Shown here in pieces: positions 6,196 through 12,416 of a stretch of 13,536 bases of DNA. The DNA comes from Nitrospirota bacterium (GTDB lineage Bacteria; Nitrospinota; Nitrospinia; Nitrospinales; Nitrospinaceae). A program made the position numbers and the translations under genes. Each line of letters starts with the position of its first letter. The stretch's first letter is position 1. Under the pieces are notes generated by a model. The model saw only the letters and a list, made by a program, of their open reading frames with translations. It was not told the DNA's origin and searched no databases. Location: NCBI GenBank assembly GCA_003229345.1, contig QIDN01000239.1, positions 1 to 13,536 on the forward strand. Direction: 5' to 3'.

Positions 6196-7760
6196 TCTGA
6201 TGAAGTCAATTCCAGCAGAATAGCGGTTCCCGGAAGATAGGATTCAATCGGAGATTTTCCTTTGTCTTTTAGGAATCCCTCCAAAAATTCAAGCGAGGCA
6301 CCCCCCCCCGTAGAAACGAAGAAGTTGGAGGAAAAATAATTGAAGAGGGTATAGGTATCGTCAACCTTAAAATCGATAGAGATCAAATCAGAATTGATGG
6401 ATCGATTCAATTGCAGGACCACCTGTTTGCGAATCAGGTTTTTGAGCTCATCAACGCTGATTTTGTTTAGAATAGCGGCAGAATCTCCCCCGCCAATGAC
6501 CACGGAAAGATCTCTATTGACTATCGCCGCCGCAAACAAAACCTGGGCCAGCTTGACCGAGCCTTCTGCATAATGATCGCAATTGGGGTGATCATAGGCC
6601 CCCAAAGGTCCATTCCAGAACACCTGCTTGATTTTTCCCTTTTGCAGAATATTCTTGGCGTAATTGACAATCGTTTTCGGACCGAGGTCCAGTTGGAAAT
6701 CCTGTGAAAAATCAGGCTCAGATTGGATGGTATAATCCGTTTCGAAGTAATCCTTGGTGATTTTATAATCATCCGGGAAAATGATTTGGACGCCATTTTT
6801 CTGTGCCAGAGTCATGATTTCATGCGCAAGCTTGACTTCATTGATTAATTCCTGACATTCTTCCTCGCACTTGGATTCATACATTTTGGCGGGAATGTGC
6901 TTCAGGCTCAAAGAATCAATGACCTCTTTCAGTTTCAGGGCCAACAGAAAAGCGTTGACCATTCGGCCACCGATAAAGATTAACTTGATTTTTGACTCTA
7001 CAAACTGTTTTAATATACCGATTTTGTCTGCGATTTTGGCTCCCCCGGCAATCAGAGCGGTTTGTTCCGGATGGTCGAGCACACGCTTCCCAAATTGTCC
7101 CAACTGGATAATCTCTTCATGAAGCAGGGTTCCCGCAACAGCCAACTTACCGGCCTTACGCATGATCTGGGGAAGTAACTTAATACTTTTAGTGACCCGA
7201 TGACTACACCCAAAAGCACAATTGATAAACACATCGGAAATCTTGCCCAAGTCCTCAATAAATTCCTGACGGTAGGTATCCGGGTTGCGGGGGTCCAGCA
7301 GGTAACGCAGGTTGGGTAGAAACTTTATGCCTCCTGCAGGGAGCTGATGATTGAAACAGATTTCCAGGGAATTTTTAAAGTTGGAGTCGGTAATTTCCGG
7401 CGGAAAAATGGTGTAGGTGTCGCCGTACAGTTCGCGGATCAGGGTGTCGAAATGAGAACAAACAAATTGAATATTGAAAATTCCATCCCAGCCATGGCGA
7501 TCCAATTTTTTATGGGGACGGCCCAAGTGGGAGCCGATGATGATCCGGCAATTGCCATCGGTCAGTTCATGAATTCTTTTAAACGTCAGGTCCAGGAATC
7601 GCCGGATGCGGGTGTCATCGCCAACGCGATAACCTTTGGGAGTCGATATAAGAGGGACATTGAAATCGACCCGGATGAATATGGTTTTATTGACCAAGTG
7701 CTCTGGACGCAAATCCTCCAATCGAGGCAATCTTAATTGATTTTCAGAAATCGCATCCAT
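6192..7760 (-). CDS. Divergent, extended phosphoglycerate kinase homologue
   Basis: Family motifs are in order: TIFIRVDFNVPL (residues 26-37, the PGK signature), GSHLGRP (77-82), LPNLRY, FINCAFGCSHRV (178-189, normally NDAFGxxHR), GGAKIADKIG (239-248, nucleotide site), FWNGPLGAYD (381-390), IGGGDSAA (422-429) and STGGGASLEFLEG (483-495). The substrate arginines (R31, R81, R152, R188) and nucleotide lysines appear intact, so it may be active in glycolysis, gluconeogenesis or the Calvin cycle. At 522 residues it is about 125 longer than typical PGK (about 395). Extra sequence lies in the N-terminal lobe, around residues 290-360, and between GGGDSAA and STGGGA, where about 57 residues replace the usual 20. 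The Asp-to-Cys change in NDAF is unusual. It heads a three-gene operon with an oxidoreductase and an exported protein, so a non-glycolytic specialised role is possible. I give no gene symbol because it may not be the housekeeping copy. Confidence 0.88.
   Translation of the reverse strand: MDAISENQLRLPRLEDLRPEHLVNKTIFIRVDFNVPLISTPKGYRVGDDTRIRRFLDLTFKRIHELTDGNCRIIIGSHLGRPHKKLDRHGWDGIFNIQFVCSHFDTLIRELYGDTYTIFPPEITDSNFKNSLEICFNHQLPAGGIKFLPNLRYLLDPRNPDTYRQEFIEDLGKISDVFINCAFGCSHRVTKSIKLLPQIMRKAGKLAVAGTLLHEEIIQLGQFGKRVLDHPEQTALIAGGAKIADKIGILKQFVESKIKLIFIGGRMVNAFLLALKLKEVIDSLSLKHIPAKMYESKCEEECQELINEVKLAHEIMTLAQKNGVQIIFPDDYKITKDYFETDYTIQSEPDFSQDFQLDLGPKTIVNYAKNILQKGKIKQVFWNGPLGAYDHPNCDHYAEGSVKLAQVLFAAAIVNRDLSVVIGGGDSAAILNKISVDELKNLIRKQVVLQLNRSINSDLISIDFKVDDTYTLFNYFSSNFFVSTGGGASLEFLEGFLKDKGKSPIESYLPGTAILLELTSSE
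6301..6309 (-). repeat. Homopolymer C9 (G9 on coding strand) in PGK-like active-site loop
   Basis: Nine consecutive C on the plus strand encode the glycines of STGGGAS in the PGK homologue. Synonymous glycine codons could have broken the run. It is a potential replication-slippage site and also a potential assembly-error site. Confidence 0.9.
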
Positions 7761-7843
7761 CGCTCTTAAAAACTAGTAATAAAAACAATAAGTTAGATAT
7801 TAAATAATAGTGTAAAATATTAACTTAAAAAGAACAAGGCCCA

Positions 7844-7871
7844 TTGCGTAACCAACTTTCGTTATTAAAAT
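7844..7871 (+). promoter_or_regulatory. Candidate promoter of the RNase E/G gene
   Basis: TTGCGT (7844-7849) and TAAAAT (7866-7871) are separated by 16 nt. The -10 box is a 5/6 match to consensus, the -35 box only 3/6. Transcription would start near 7878 and give a leader of about 100 nt. The -10 box lies inside a 14-bp palindrome, GTTATTAAAATAAC (7861-7874), a possible operator. This 219-nt region between the divergent PGK-like and RNase genes contains no other convincing promoter. Confidence 0.3.
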
Positions 7872-7941
7872 AACATGACTTTCCGGATTTGGAAATTTAA
7901 AGTTTTGATTTACCATGACATCCGGGTTCAATGGGCGGGCT

Positions 7942-7958
7942 TTGCCGACATGCGGCAA
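7942..7958 (+). promoter_or_regulatory. Small hairpin in RNase E/G leader
   Basis: TTGCCG (7942-7947) pairs with CGGCAA (7953-7958) around a 5-nt loop, ending 21 nt before the RNase E/G start codon. A weak ribosome-binding site (AGAAAGG, 7962-7968) follows. E. coli RNase E controls its own mRNA through structures in its 5' leader; a similar role here is an inference from position only. Confidence 0.35.
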
Positions 7959-7979
7959 TAGAGAAAGGCCAAACAGAAT

Positions 7980-10049
7980 ATGTCTAAAATAACCAGAAAA
8001 ATGCTGATCAACGTGGACCAGCCAGAAGAATGCCGGGCCGTGGTGATCGAAAACGGTAAGCTTGACGAGATTATTGTAGAGCACTCGTCCCACGAATTGG
8101 TTAAAGGTAATATTTACCTGGGAGTCGTGACCCGGGTGGAACCCTCCATCGAAGCGGCTTTTGTTGACATTGGCAGAAAAAAATATGGTTTTCTTCCCTT
8201 CAAAGACATTTTGCCGGAATCCTACCTGCAGACAGGCGAAAAGAAAGCCAGAACCCGAATCCAGGATGTCGTGGTTCGAGGTCAAAAATTATTGTTACAA
8301 GTCGTCAAGGAAAGCCGCGACGCCAAAGGCCCCTCGTTAACCAATGCGGTTACCATTCCAGGACGATTTCTAGTGTTGATGGTTTCCAGCGATTCCAGCG
8401 GAATCTCCCGAAAGATTGAGGATGAATCGGAGCGCAAAAAAATCAAACAACTGATGTCCGATTTGGGAGTTCCGGCCAGCATGGGTGTGATTATCCGAAC
8501 CGCTGGCGTAGGCCGGACCAAGACCGAGCTTCAAAAGGATATTCAAGCCTTACTCAAAATCTGGGAGACTATCGAACAACAATTTGATGACCAGAGTACC
8601 AAGGCTCCCAGTCTTTTATATGAGGGGCCAGATATGGTGGTGCGTACCGTGCGCGATCATTTCTCCAACGATATGACTGAAGTCCTCGTCGACAATAAAG
8701 AGTCTTTTGATGCCCTTAACGAATTCATGAGGCTGGTAATGCCCCGGATGCGTACCCGCATCAAGTTTTACCAGGATACCAAACCGCTTTTCTCCCAACA
8801 CAATATTGAGGAACAAATTGAAAGTATTTACCACCGCAGGGTTGAACTGCCCTCCGGCGGTTCAATTGTGATCGATGTGGGGGAGGCAATGGTCTCCATT
8901 GACGTGAACTCAGGAAGAACCACCGGAGCCAGCGCTCTGGAGGAAACGGCCATTAAAACCAATATGGAAGCGGCTGAAGAGATTTGCCGGCAACTCCGGT
9001 TGCGGGACTTGGGCGGATTGATCGTTATCGATTTTATCGATATGTTTCAAAAGAAAAACAAAGCCTTGCTGGAAAAACAGGTAAAGCTAAGCTGCAAGCG
9101 AGACAGGGCAAGGGTCAATCTTTCCAGAATTTCACGGTTTGGCCTTCTGGAAATGTCGCGGCAACGCTTGGCTCCTCCAGTTAAAGAAGGATTTTTTTCA
9201 GATTGCCAGCATTGTGGCGGAACGGGGCATGTCAAAACAGACAGCTCCGCTGCTTTGAGTGTTATCCGAAAAATCCAGGAGCATTTGGCTGTGGGAAATG
9301 TGAAAGTTTTACAAGTGAAGACTTCCACTCAGGTGGCCAATTATCTTTTAAACAAAAAAATGAAAAGCCTGCTCGAACTGAAAGAGAAGAACGGTGTCGA
9401 TATTCTATTTGAAAGCCAGCAATACCTTCCCTTTGAGGATTTTTCGTTTACCGTTCTGGAGCGCAAAAAAGAAGAAGATAAGGTCATCGAGCAGAAATCC
9501 AGTATTCAAAGAGACCCGAAACCAGAAGGAGAAGAGGCCTCAGAAGAGAAAGGTGACAGGCGCGGTCGAGGTCGCAGACCGTCGTCCGGCCGGGGCCGGG
9601 GTCGCAGGCCTTCCTCTGCCATGCGGGAGCGTAGAACAGAAGAGGATAAGATCGCCGAGCAGAAAGCCAGTACTTTCATTGGTCCGAAGCCGAAGGAAGA
9701 AAGTAAAAGAGACCATCGAGTTCGCAGACCGTCGTCTGGCCGGGGCCGGGGTCGCAGACCCGGTAGCCGGCCGGGAGCCAGAAAGCCTGCACGTTCCCCA
9801 AGAAACAAGCCCCGGAGCTCATCGCAAACTAAAGAGGGTGCCTCAACGGAACCGGAAACCAAATCGGGCGCCGCCGAGTCGGCACGAGAAAACATCTCCC
9901 CGGCAAAGGGTTCCACCGGTTCAACTCCACCTTCTCGACCGGAGAGAGAACCCAATGAAGAGCGGCAACCCATGGAAAACGTATCCCGGTTACATGAAGT
10001 GGTCACAAAAAATCCTCCACCTTTTAATCCCGGTCCTAATCGGAAATGA
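7980..10049 (+). CDS. Ribonuclease E/G family endoribonuclease with basic repeat-containing C-terminal tail
   Basis: The N-terminal MLINVDQPEECRAVVIENG and the S1 domain (about residues 43-110, GNIYLGVVTRVEPSIEAAF) are typical. The 5'-phosphate sensor is R173-T174 in IIRTAGVG. The catalytic metal-binding Asp residues are D308 (SIDVNSG) and D351 (VIDFIDM), spaced 43 residues as in E. coli RNase E (D303 and D346). The zinc-link is C409-x-x-C412 (DCQHCGGTG), which joins dimers into tetramers. The 689 residues exceed RNase G (about 490). From about residue 495 a low-complexity Arg/Lys/Pro/Ser tail holds two copies of RRPSSGRGRGRRP, likely disordered and RNA-binding and perhaps a degradosome scaffold. 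The enzyme cuts single-stranded AU-rich RNA in mRNA decay and rRNA processing in the cytoplasm or at the membrane. The start has a modest AGAAAGG site. It is transcribed away from the PGK-like operon. Confidence 0.96.
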   Translation: MSKITRKMLINVDQPEECRAVVIENGKLDEIIVEHSSHELVKGNIYLGVVTRVEPSIEAAFVDIGRKKYGFLPFKDILPESYLQTGEKKARTRIQDVVVRGQKLLLQVVKESRDAKGPSLTNAVTIPGRFLVLMVSSDSSGISRKIEDESERKKIKQLMSDLGVPASMGVIIRTAGVGRTKTELQKDIQALLKIWETIEQQFDDQSTKAPSLLYEGPDMVVRTVRDHFSNDMTEVLVDNKESFDALNEFMRLVMPRMRTRIKFYQDTKPLFSQHNIEEQIESIYHRRVELPSGGSIVIDVGEAMVSIDVNSGRTTGASALEETAIKTNMEAAEEICRQLRLRDLGGLIVIDFIDMFQKKNKALLEKQVKLSCKRDRARVNLSRISRFGLLEMSRQRLAPPVKEGFFSDCQHCGGTGHVKTDSSAALSVIRKIQEHLAVGNVKVLQVKTSTQVANYLLNKKMKSLLELKEKNGVDILFESQQYLPFEDFSFTVLERKKEEDKVIEQKSSIQRDPKPEGEEASEEKGDRRGRGRRPSSGRGRGRRPSSAMRERRTEEDKIAEQKASTFIGPKPKEESKRDHRVRRPSSGRGRGRRPGSRPGARKPARSPRNKPRSSSQTKEGASTEPETKSGAAESARENISPAKGSTGSTPPSRPEREPNEERQPMENVSRLHEVVTKNPPPFNPGPNRK
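9572..9607 (+). repeat. 36-nt direct repeat, copy 1, in RNase E/G tail
   Basis: This copy matches 9722-9757 with one mismatch out of 36 (C versus T at the fifteenth base). It encodes RRPSSGRGRGRR. The surrounding acidic/Lys segment (EEDKVIEQKSS, then DPKPE) also recurs as EEDKIAEQKAS and GPKPKEE, so a unit of about 50 codons was duplicated in tandem. Confidence 0.9.
9722..9757 (+). repeat. 36-nt direct repeat, copy 2, in RNase E/G tail
   Basis: The second copy lies exactly 150 nt (50 codons) downstream of the first, so the reading frame is preserved. Gain or loss of units would keep the protein in frame. Confidence 0.9.
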
Positions 10050-10074
10050 CCGATCCGGAAAAAAAGCTTTTTTT
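10039..10074. terminator. Candidate bidirectional terminator between convergent genes
   Basis: A short stem ATCGG/CCGAT (10039-10043 with 10050-10054) overlaps the RNase E/G stop codon. It is followed by a perfect palindrome A7-GC-T7 (10059-10074). The T run could act as a U-tract on the plus strand and the A run on the minus strand. The stem is short, so termination strength is uncertain. The two convergent genes are only 31 nt apart here. Confidence 0.4.
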
Positions 10075-10080
10075 GAAAAA

Positions 10081-10842
10081 TCAGGAGTTGGATTTTGAAG
10101 ATGAGGAGGCAGGCCGGGCACATCGAAAGCCGGTGTCCCACGATCTCATTTTGGGAGGTGCAAAGTTCCGATAAGGAAGAAGCGCAAATTCTTTCAGAAA
10201 CCCATGTTCCCTCTTGTTGATGGCACCCCCCCGGATCACTTTATATTTTTTTCCAAAGTTGGGATCTTTGAAAGAGGAACCTTGGTAGGGTTGATACCAA
10301 CTGGCAGTCCATTCGGATACATTGCCATTTAAATCGTAAACTCCCAGATCGCTTAAGTCCTGTGGTTGTTTGGCAGGGGGTTGTACGGTTTTCCCGAAAT
10401 TTGCGTTTTCCCGCTTGAATTCATTTCCCCAGACGTACAGATTTCCCTCCAGACCTCGCGCGGCTTTTTCCCATTCGGATTCTGTGGGCAATCGTTTTCC
10501 CAACCACAAGCAATAAGCGTCCGCTTCAAACCAGGAAACACCCTGCATTGGATGGATGAAACGGCCTTCAGTATACCGGGCCTGAGGTTTGAATCGTAAA
10601 AACTCCCCATAACGGACCTCATGGACATCCATATAAAATGCGTTCAAAGTGATTTCATGCTGAGGTTGGGCGTTCTTGCTGGAAGTGCGATCCGAAACGA
10701 ATGAAGGGACTTCTTCAACAGGGTTTAAACCTATGGTGAAGGGCCCGGCAGGAATCAAAACCATATCGGGTTCCTGTTCGATGGACTCGCCGCAGGCCTC
10801 CAGGAAACCTACGACCAGAAGTAAGAGAATCAGCCGTTTCAA
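10081..10842 (-). CDS. Lipoprotein with SUMF1/formylglycine-generating-enzyme fold lacking catalytic cysteines
   Basis: The frame is open to 10959, but the best start is TTG at 10842. It overlaps the upstream TGA (TTGA) and gives a textbook lipoprotein signal, (M)KRLILLLLVVGFLEAC, with a lipobox LEAC and the lipidated Cys at residue 17. The SUMF1 domain follows: DMVLIPAGPFTIG, NAFYMDVHEVRYGEFL, SWFEADAYCLWLGKRLPTES, GVYDLNGNVSEWTASWY, VIRGGAINKREHG and DTGFRCARP. The copper-binding cysteine pair expected after RGG is absent (NKREHGFLKEFALLPYR), so formylglycine synthesis is unlikely. With this start the protein has 253 residues, exactly like the SUMF1-fold protein at 3408-4169, and the two are probably paralogues. 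Membrane anchoring and tight coupling to the HmuY-like gene suggest the two act together at the envelope. The Ser-rich C-terminus (ASSSSKSNS) looks flexible. Confidence 0.87.
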   Translation of the reverse strand: MKRLILLLLVVGFLEACGESIEQEPDMVLIPAGPFTIGLNPVEEVPSFVSDRTSSKNAQPQHEITLNAFYMDVHEVRYGEFLRFKPQARYTEGRFIHPMQGVSWFEADAYCLWLGKRLPTESEWEKAARGLEGNLYVWGNEFKRENANFGKTVQPPAKQPQDLSDLGVYDLNGNVSEWTASWYQPYQGSSFKDPNFGKKYKVIRGGAINKREHGFLKEFALLPYRNFAPPKMRSWDTGFRCARPASSSSKSNS

Positions 10843-11549
10843 GGGGCGGCCTGTGCTGTTTGCTGAGGTGTAGATGATTCCGGCGCAGGGAAAGCTTCCT
10901 CGCCAGGAGGAATGTGGGTGTACTCCACAGTCAGACATGCCGCTTCGTCCCGGGAGCACATCGAGGTCTTACATTCGCTCTCCGGCCGCTGGCAATAATA
11001 GTTCAAGATTCTCAATTTCAGTAGTCCATCTCCGGTTTGAACAATATAAACATTTCTTTTCGATTCGATATTGTGGGTTCGTGTGCGATAAAGGTACCAG
11101 TCAATGATGGAGGGATTGCTGACATTCCCCCAAGAGCGGGTATCCGGTACGAAAGAGACTTCAGGAATCTGGGTCACCGAATTGAAATCCACCGGCCCCA
11201 GATTGGCGATGGCAACTTTGCCTTGAGGATTGGTGACTCCGCCATTGGAAATGATTTTAGTTCGCTGGAAGCCCAGATCCCAATCCTGCTGGTTCATCAA
11301 GGTTTGATCTTTTTCGGGATCGGAGATCTGGAAGGTTTTTTGGCTTGAGAAATCCACCAAAGTCCACTTTTCCTTGGACTGAGCGCTTACTTTCAGCACG
11401 GGATTATTGGTTTCGAATGACTTGTGGCGTATGGGAGGAAGAGCCTGGTTCCCGAAATCATCCACGTTGTCCCCCATGTAATTCATGGTCACGTTCAAAA
11501 ACAGGGTTGTCCCGAGCAACATGGCGAAGATTTTAAGGGTGCTGTTCAT
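10839..11549 (-). CDS. HmuY-like putative haem-binding envelope protein
   Basis: A 236-residue protein. KWTLVDFSSQKTFQIS, then DWDLGFQRTKIISNGGVTN, follow the HmuY pattern (W-x-x-x-DFS, then WDhAFxRxxIxTNGG), as does the later NVYIVQTGDGLLKLRILNYY. HmuY proteins bind haem at the cell surface and pass it to a TonB receptor; none is encoded in this window. The N-terminus (LKIFAMLLGTTLFLNVTMNYMG) is one hydrophobic segment without a lipobox, either an uncleaved anchor or a Sec signal. Near the C-terminus there are four cysteines spaced C-x6-C-x4-C-x6-C within about 20 residues, which could form disulfides or bind metal. The tail is Pro/Gln/Ala-rich. Haem-ligand histidines cannot be assigned by eye. 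The stop overlaps the TTG start of the SUMF1-fold lipoprotein. No Shine-Dalgarno sequence is seen. Confidence 0.72.
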   Translation of the reverse strand: MNSTLKIFAMLLGTTLFLNVTMNYMGDNVDDFGNQALPPIRHKSFETNNPVLKVSAQSKEKWTLVDFSSQKTFQISDPEKDQTLMNQQDWDLGFQRTKIISNGGVTNPQGKVAIANLGPVDFNSVTQIPEVSFVPDTRSWGNVSNPSIIDWYLYRTRTHNIESKRNVYIVQTGDGLLKLRILNYYCQRPESECKTSMCSRDEAACLTVEYTHIPPGEEAFPAPESSTPQQTAQAAP

Positions 11550-11572
11550 GGCATCATTCTATCAAAGGTACC

Positions 11573-11617
11573 GCTGATTTTTGCAAATTATACCTTCCTA
11601 ACGATTTAAAAATCAGC
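11573..11617. promoter_or_regulatory. Perfect 10-bp inverted repeat flanking the HmuY-like gene promoter
   Basis: GCTGATTTTT (11573-11582) and AAAAATCAGC (11608-11617) are exact inverted copies 25 nt apart. On the minus strand one half lies at about the -35 region and the other near the transcription start, so they bracket the -10 box. This arrangement is typical of a repressor operator. It does not match the Fur box consensus. It also lies upstream of the divergent gene at 11725. Confidence 0.5.
11587..11592 (-). promoter_or_regulatory. Consensus -10 box for the HmuY-like operon
   Basis: The minus strand reads TATAAT exactly here. A weak -35-like CTGATT lies 18 nt upstream, within the inverted repeat. 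Transcription would start near 11580, leaving a leader of about 30 nt before the ATG at 11549. Confidence 0.5.
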
Positions 11618-11675
11618 AGTCTTGAAGGCCTCTGAGGCAGGGAAGTTTAACCTTTTCTCCATTGCCGGGGTTGGA

Positions 11676-11681
11676 TATAAT
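11676..11681 (+). promoter_or_regulatory. Candidate -10 box for the 208-residue hypothetical gene
   Basis: TATAAT is a perfect match to the -10 consensus, 43 nt before the ATG at 11725. The best -35 candidate at 17-nt spacing (TTTTCT, 11653-11658) is poor. The region 11550-11724 holds this element and the HmuY-like promoter with its inverted repeat; I see no gene in it. Confidence 0.35.
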
Positions 11682-11724
11682 GATGAAGCAAAGTATTGTA
11701 TATAAATGAAATTATAGGTTTTAG

Positions 11725-12351
11725 ATGACCCAAGATCGTCATTTTGCATTCAAAAAGGCCCAAGTCGAAAGCTTTGTAAAGAAGGAGTTCCAGCGTTATT
11801 TTGGAAAGGGGGGCCGGATTTCCATCCGAAAGCGGCAGCGGTTCATGGAGCGCGTTACTAAAAAAGTAGGGAAAAAGTTCGGCAAAGACATCCTGTGCCT
11901 TATTGATTTTACCAAACAGGGATTTGTATCTCTGGTGTCCCCCCCCCATACAGAATCGACCGATAAGGGCAAGCTGTTCAATTCGTTCACCCATCCCCAG
12001 GTGGCCTACACGTCCCACTGTGTGGAACGTTTCAGTGAGCGCACGCAGACGATGGACAACTGTATCATTACCCTCGATTCCTATCTCGATGAAGCGTTAT
12101 TGACGTATGGCCTGCATGAAGGATATCTGGTATCCTCTCATGGGTTGTTTGCATATGTGATTGAGGATGACCGCATGGTTATTAAAACCTATATCAATTT
12201 TGAGCTTTTGTCGGATGACCAAATCCGTAAGTTTTACACGCATGACATGGCCGCTTTTCTGACTCCGGATATGATTTCAGAAGAGATTGATGCCAGTGAT
12301 ATTATTTTAATGGACGAACTGCCCTCCGGGGACCCTGATAAACGGGCTTGA
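11725..12351 (+). CDS. Hypothetical protein, 208 residues, with H-x3-R-x2-R motif
   Basis: I do not recognise the family. There is no signal peptide or membrane helix, so it is probably cytoplasmic. The N-terminal 60 residues are very basic (FKKAQVESFVKKEF, SIRKRQRFMERVTKKVGKKFGK), which suggests nucleic-acid binding. The middle contains YTSHCVERFSERTQTMDNC, followed about 45 residues later by RMVIKTYINF. An H-x3-RF-x2-R helix followed by a hydrophobic strand ending in Thr resembles the layout of DUF4258-like and other BECR-fold RNases, but this is a weak pattern match. The C-terminus is acidic (SEEIDASDIILMDELPSGD). The coding strand contains a C9 run (11939-11947) at the Pro-Pro codons. A perfect TATAAT lies 43 nt upstream, suggesting its own promoter. 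ftsE begins 65 nt downstream. The coding assignment is firm from length and composition; the function is open. Confidence 0.8.
   Translation: MTQDRHFAFKKAQVESFVKKEFQRYFGKGGRISIRKRQRFMERVTKKVGKKFGKDILCLIDFTKQGFVSLVSPPHTESTDKGKLFNSFTHPQVAYTSHCVERFSERTQTMDNCIITLDSYLDEALLTYGLHEGYLVSSHGLFAYVIEDDRMVIKTYINFELLSDDQIRKFYTHDMAAFLTPDMISEEIDASDIILMDELPSGDPDKRA
11939..11947 (+). repeat. Homopolymer C9 in the 208-residue hypothetical gene
   Basis: Nine C in a row encode the end of a Ser codon, two Pro codons and the start of a His codon (VSPPHTE). A one-base change in length would frameshift the protein after about 75 residues. Confidence 0.9.
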
Positions 12352-12416
12352 TAGCGGCGGCTTTCTCGAATATTTGATTTGATCCATTCACCGATTTCCT
12401 CATTTTCTGGATTGCA

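Noticed and set aside
7347..7736. Plus-strand 129-codon open frame inside the PGK-like gene
   Set aside because: It is antisense to the PGK signature motifs and has no family similarity that I can see.
7800..8285. Minus-strand 161-codon open frame across the RNase leader and N-terminus
   Set aside because: It overlaps the conserved S1 domain of RNase E/G on the opposite strand and shows no recognisable domain or start signal.
9394..10098. Plus-strand 234-codon open frame overlapping the RNase E/G 3' end
   Set aside because: It is a frame shadow of the repetitive tail, highly basic and repeat-like with no recognisable motif, while RNase E/G in the other frame is certain up to its stop at 10049.
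9506..10141. Long minus-strand open frame (211 codons) antisense to the RNase E/G tail
   Set aside because: It is the complement of a low-complexity Arg/Pro/Ser-rich coding region, which suppresses stop codons in other frames. The predicted protein is itself low-complexity and overlaps two well-supported genes.
10843..10959. N-terminal extension of the SUMF1 lipoprotein up to an upstream start at 10959
   Set aside because: The extension would lie inside the HmuY-like gene in another frame and would bury the lipoprotein signal. The TTG at 10842 overlapping the upstream stop explains the lipobox.
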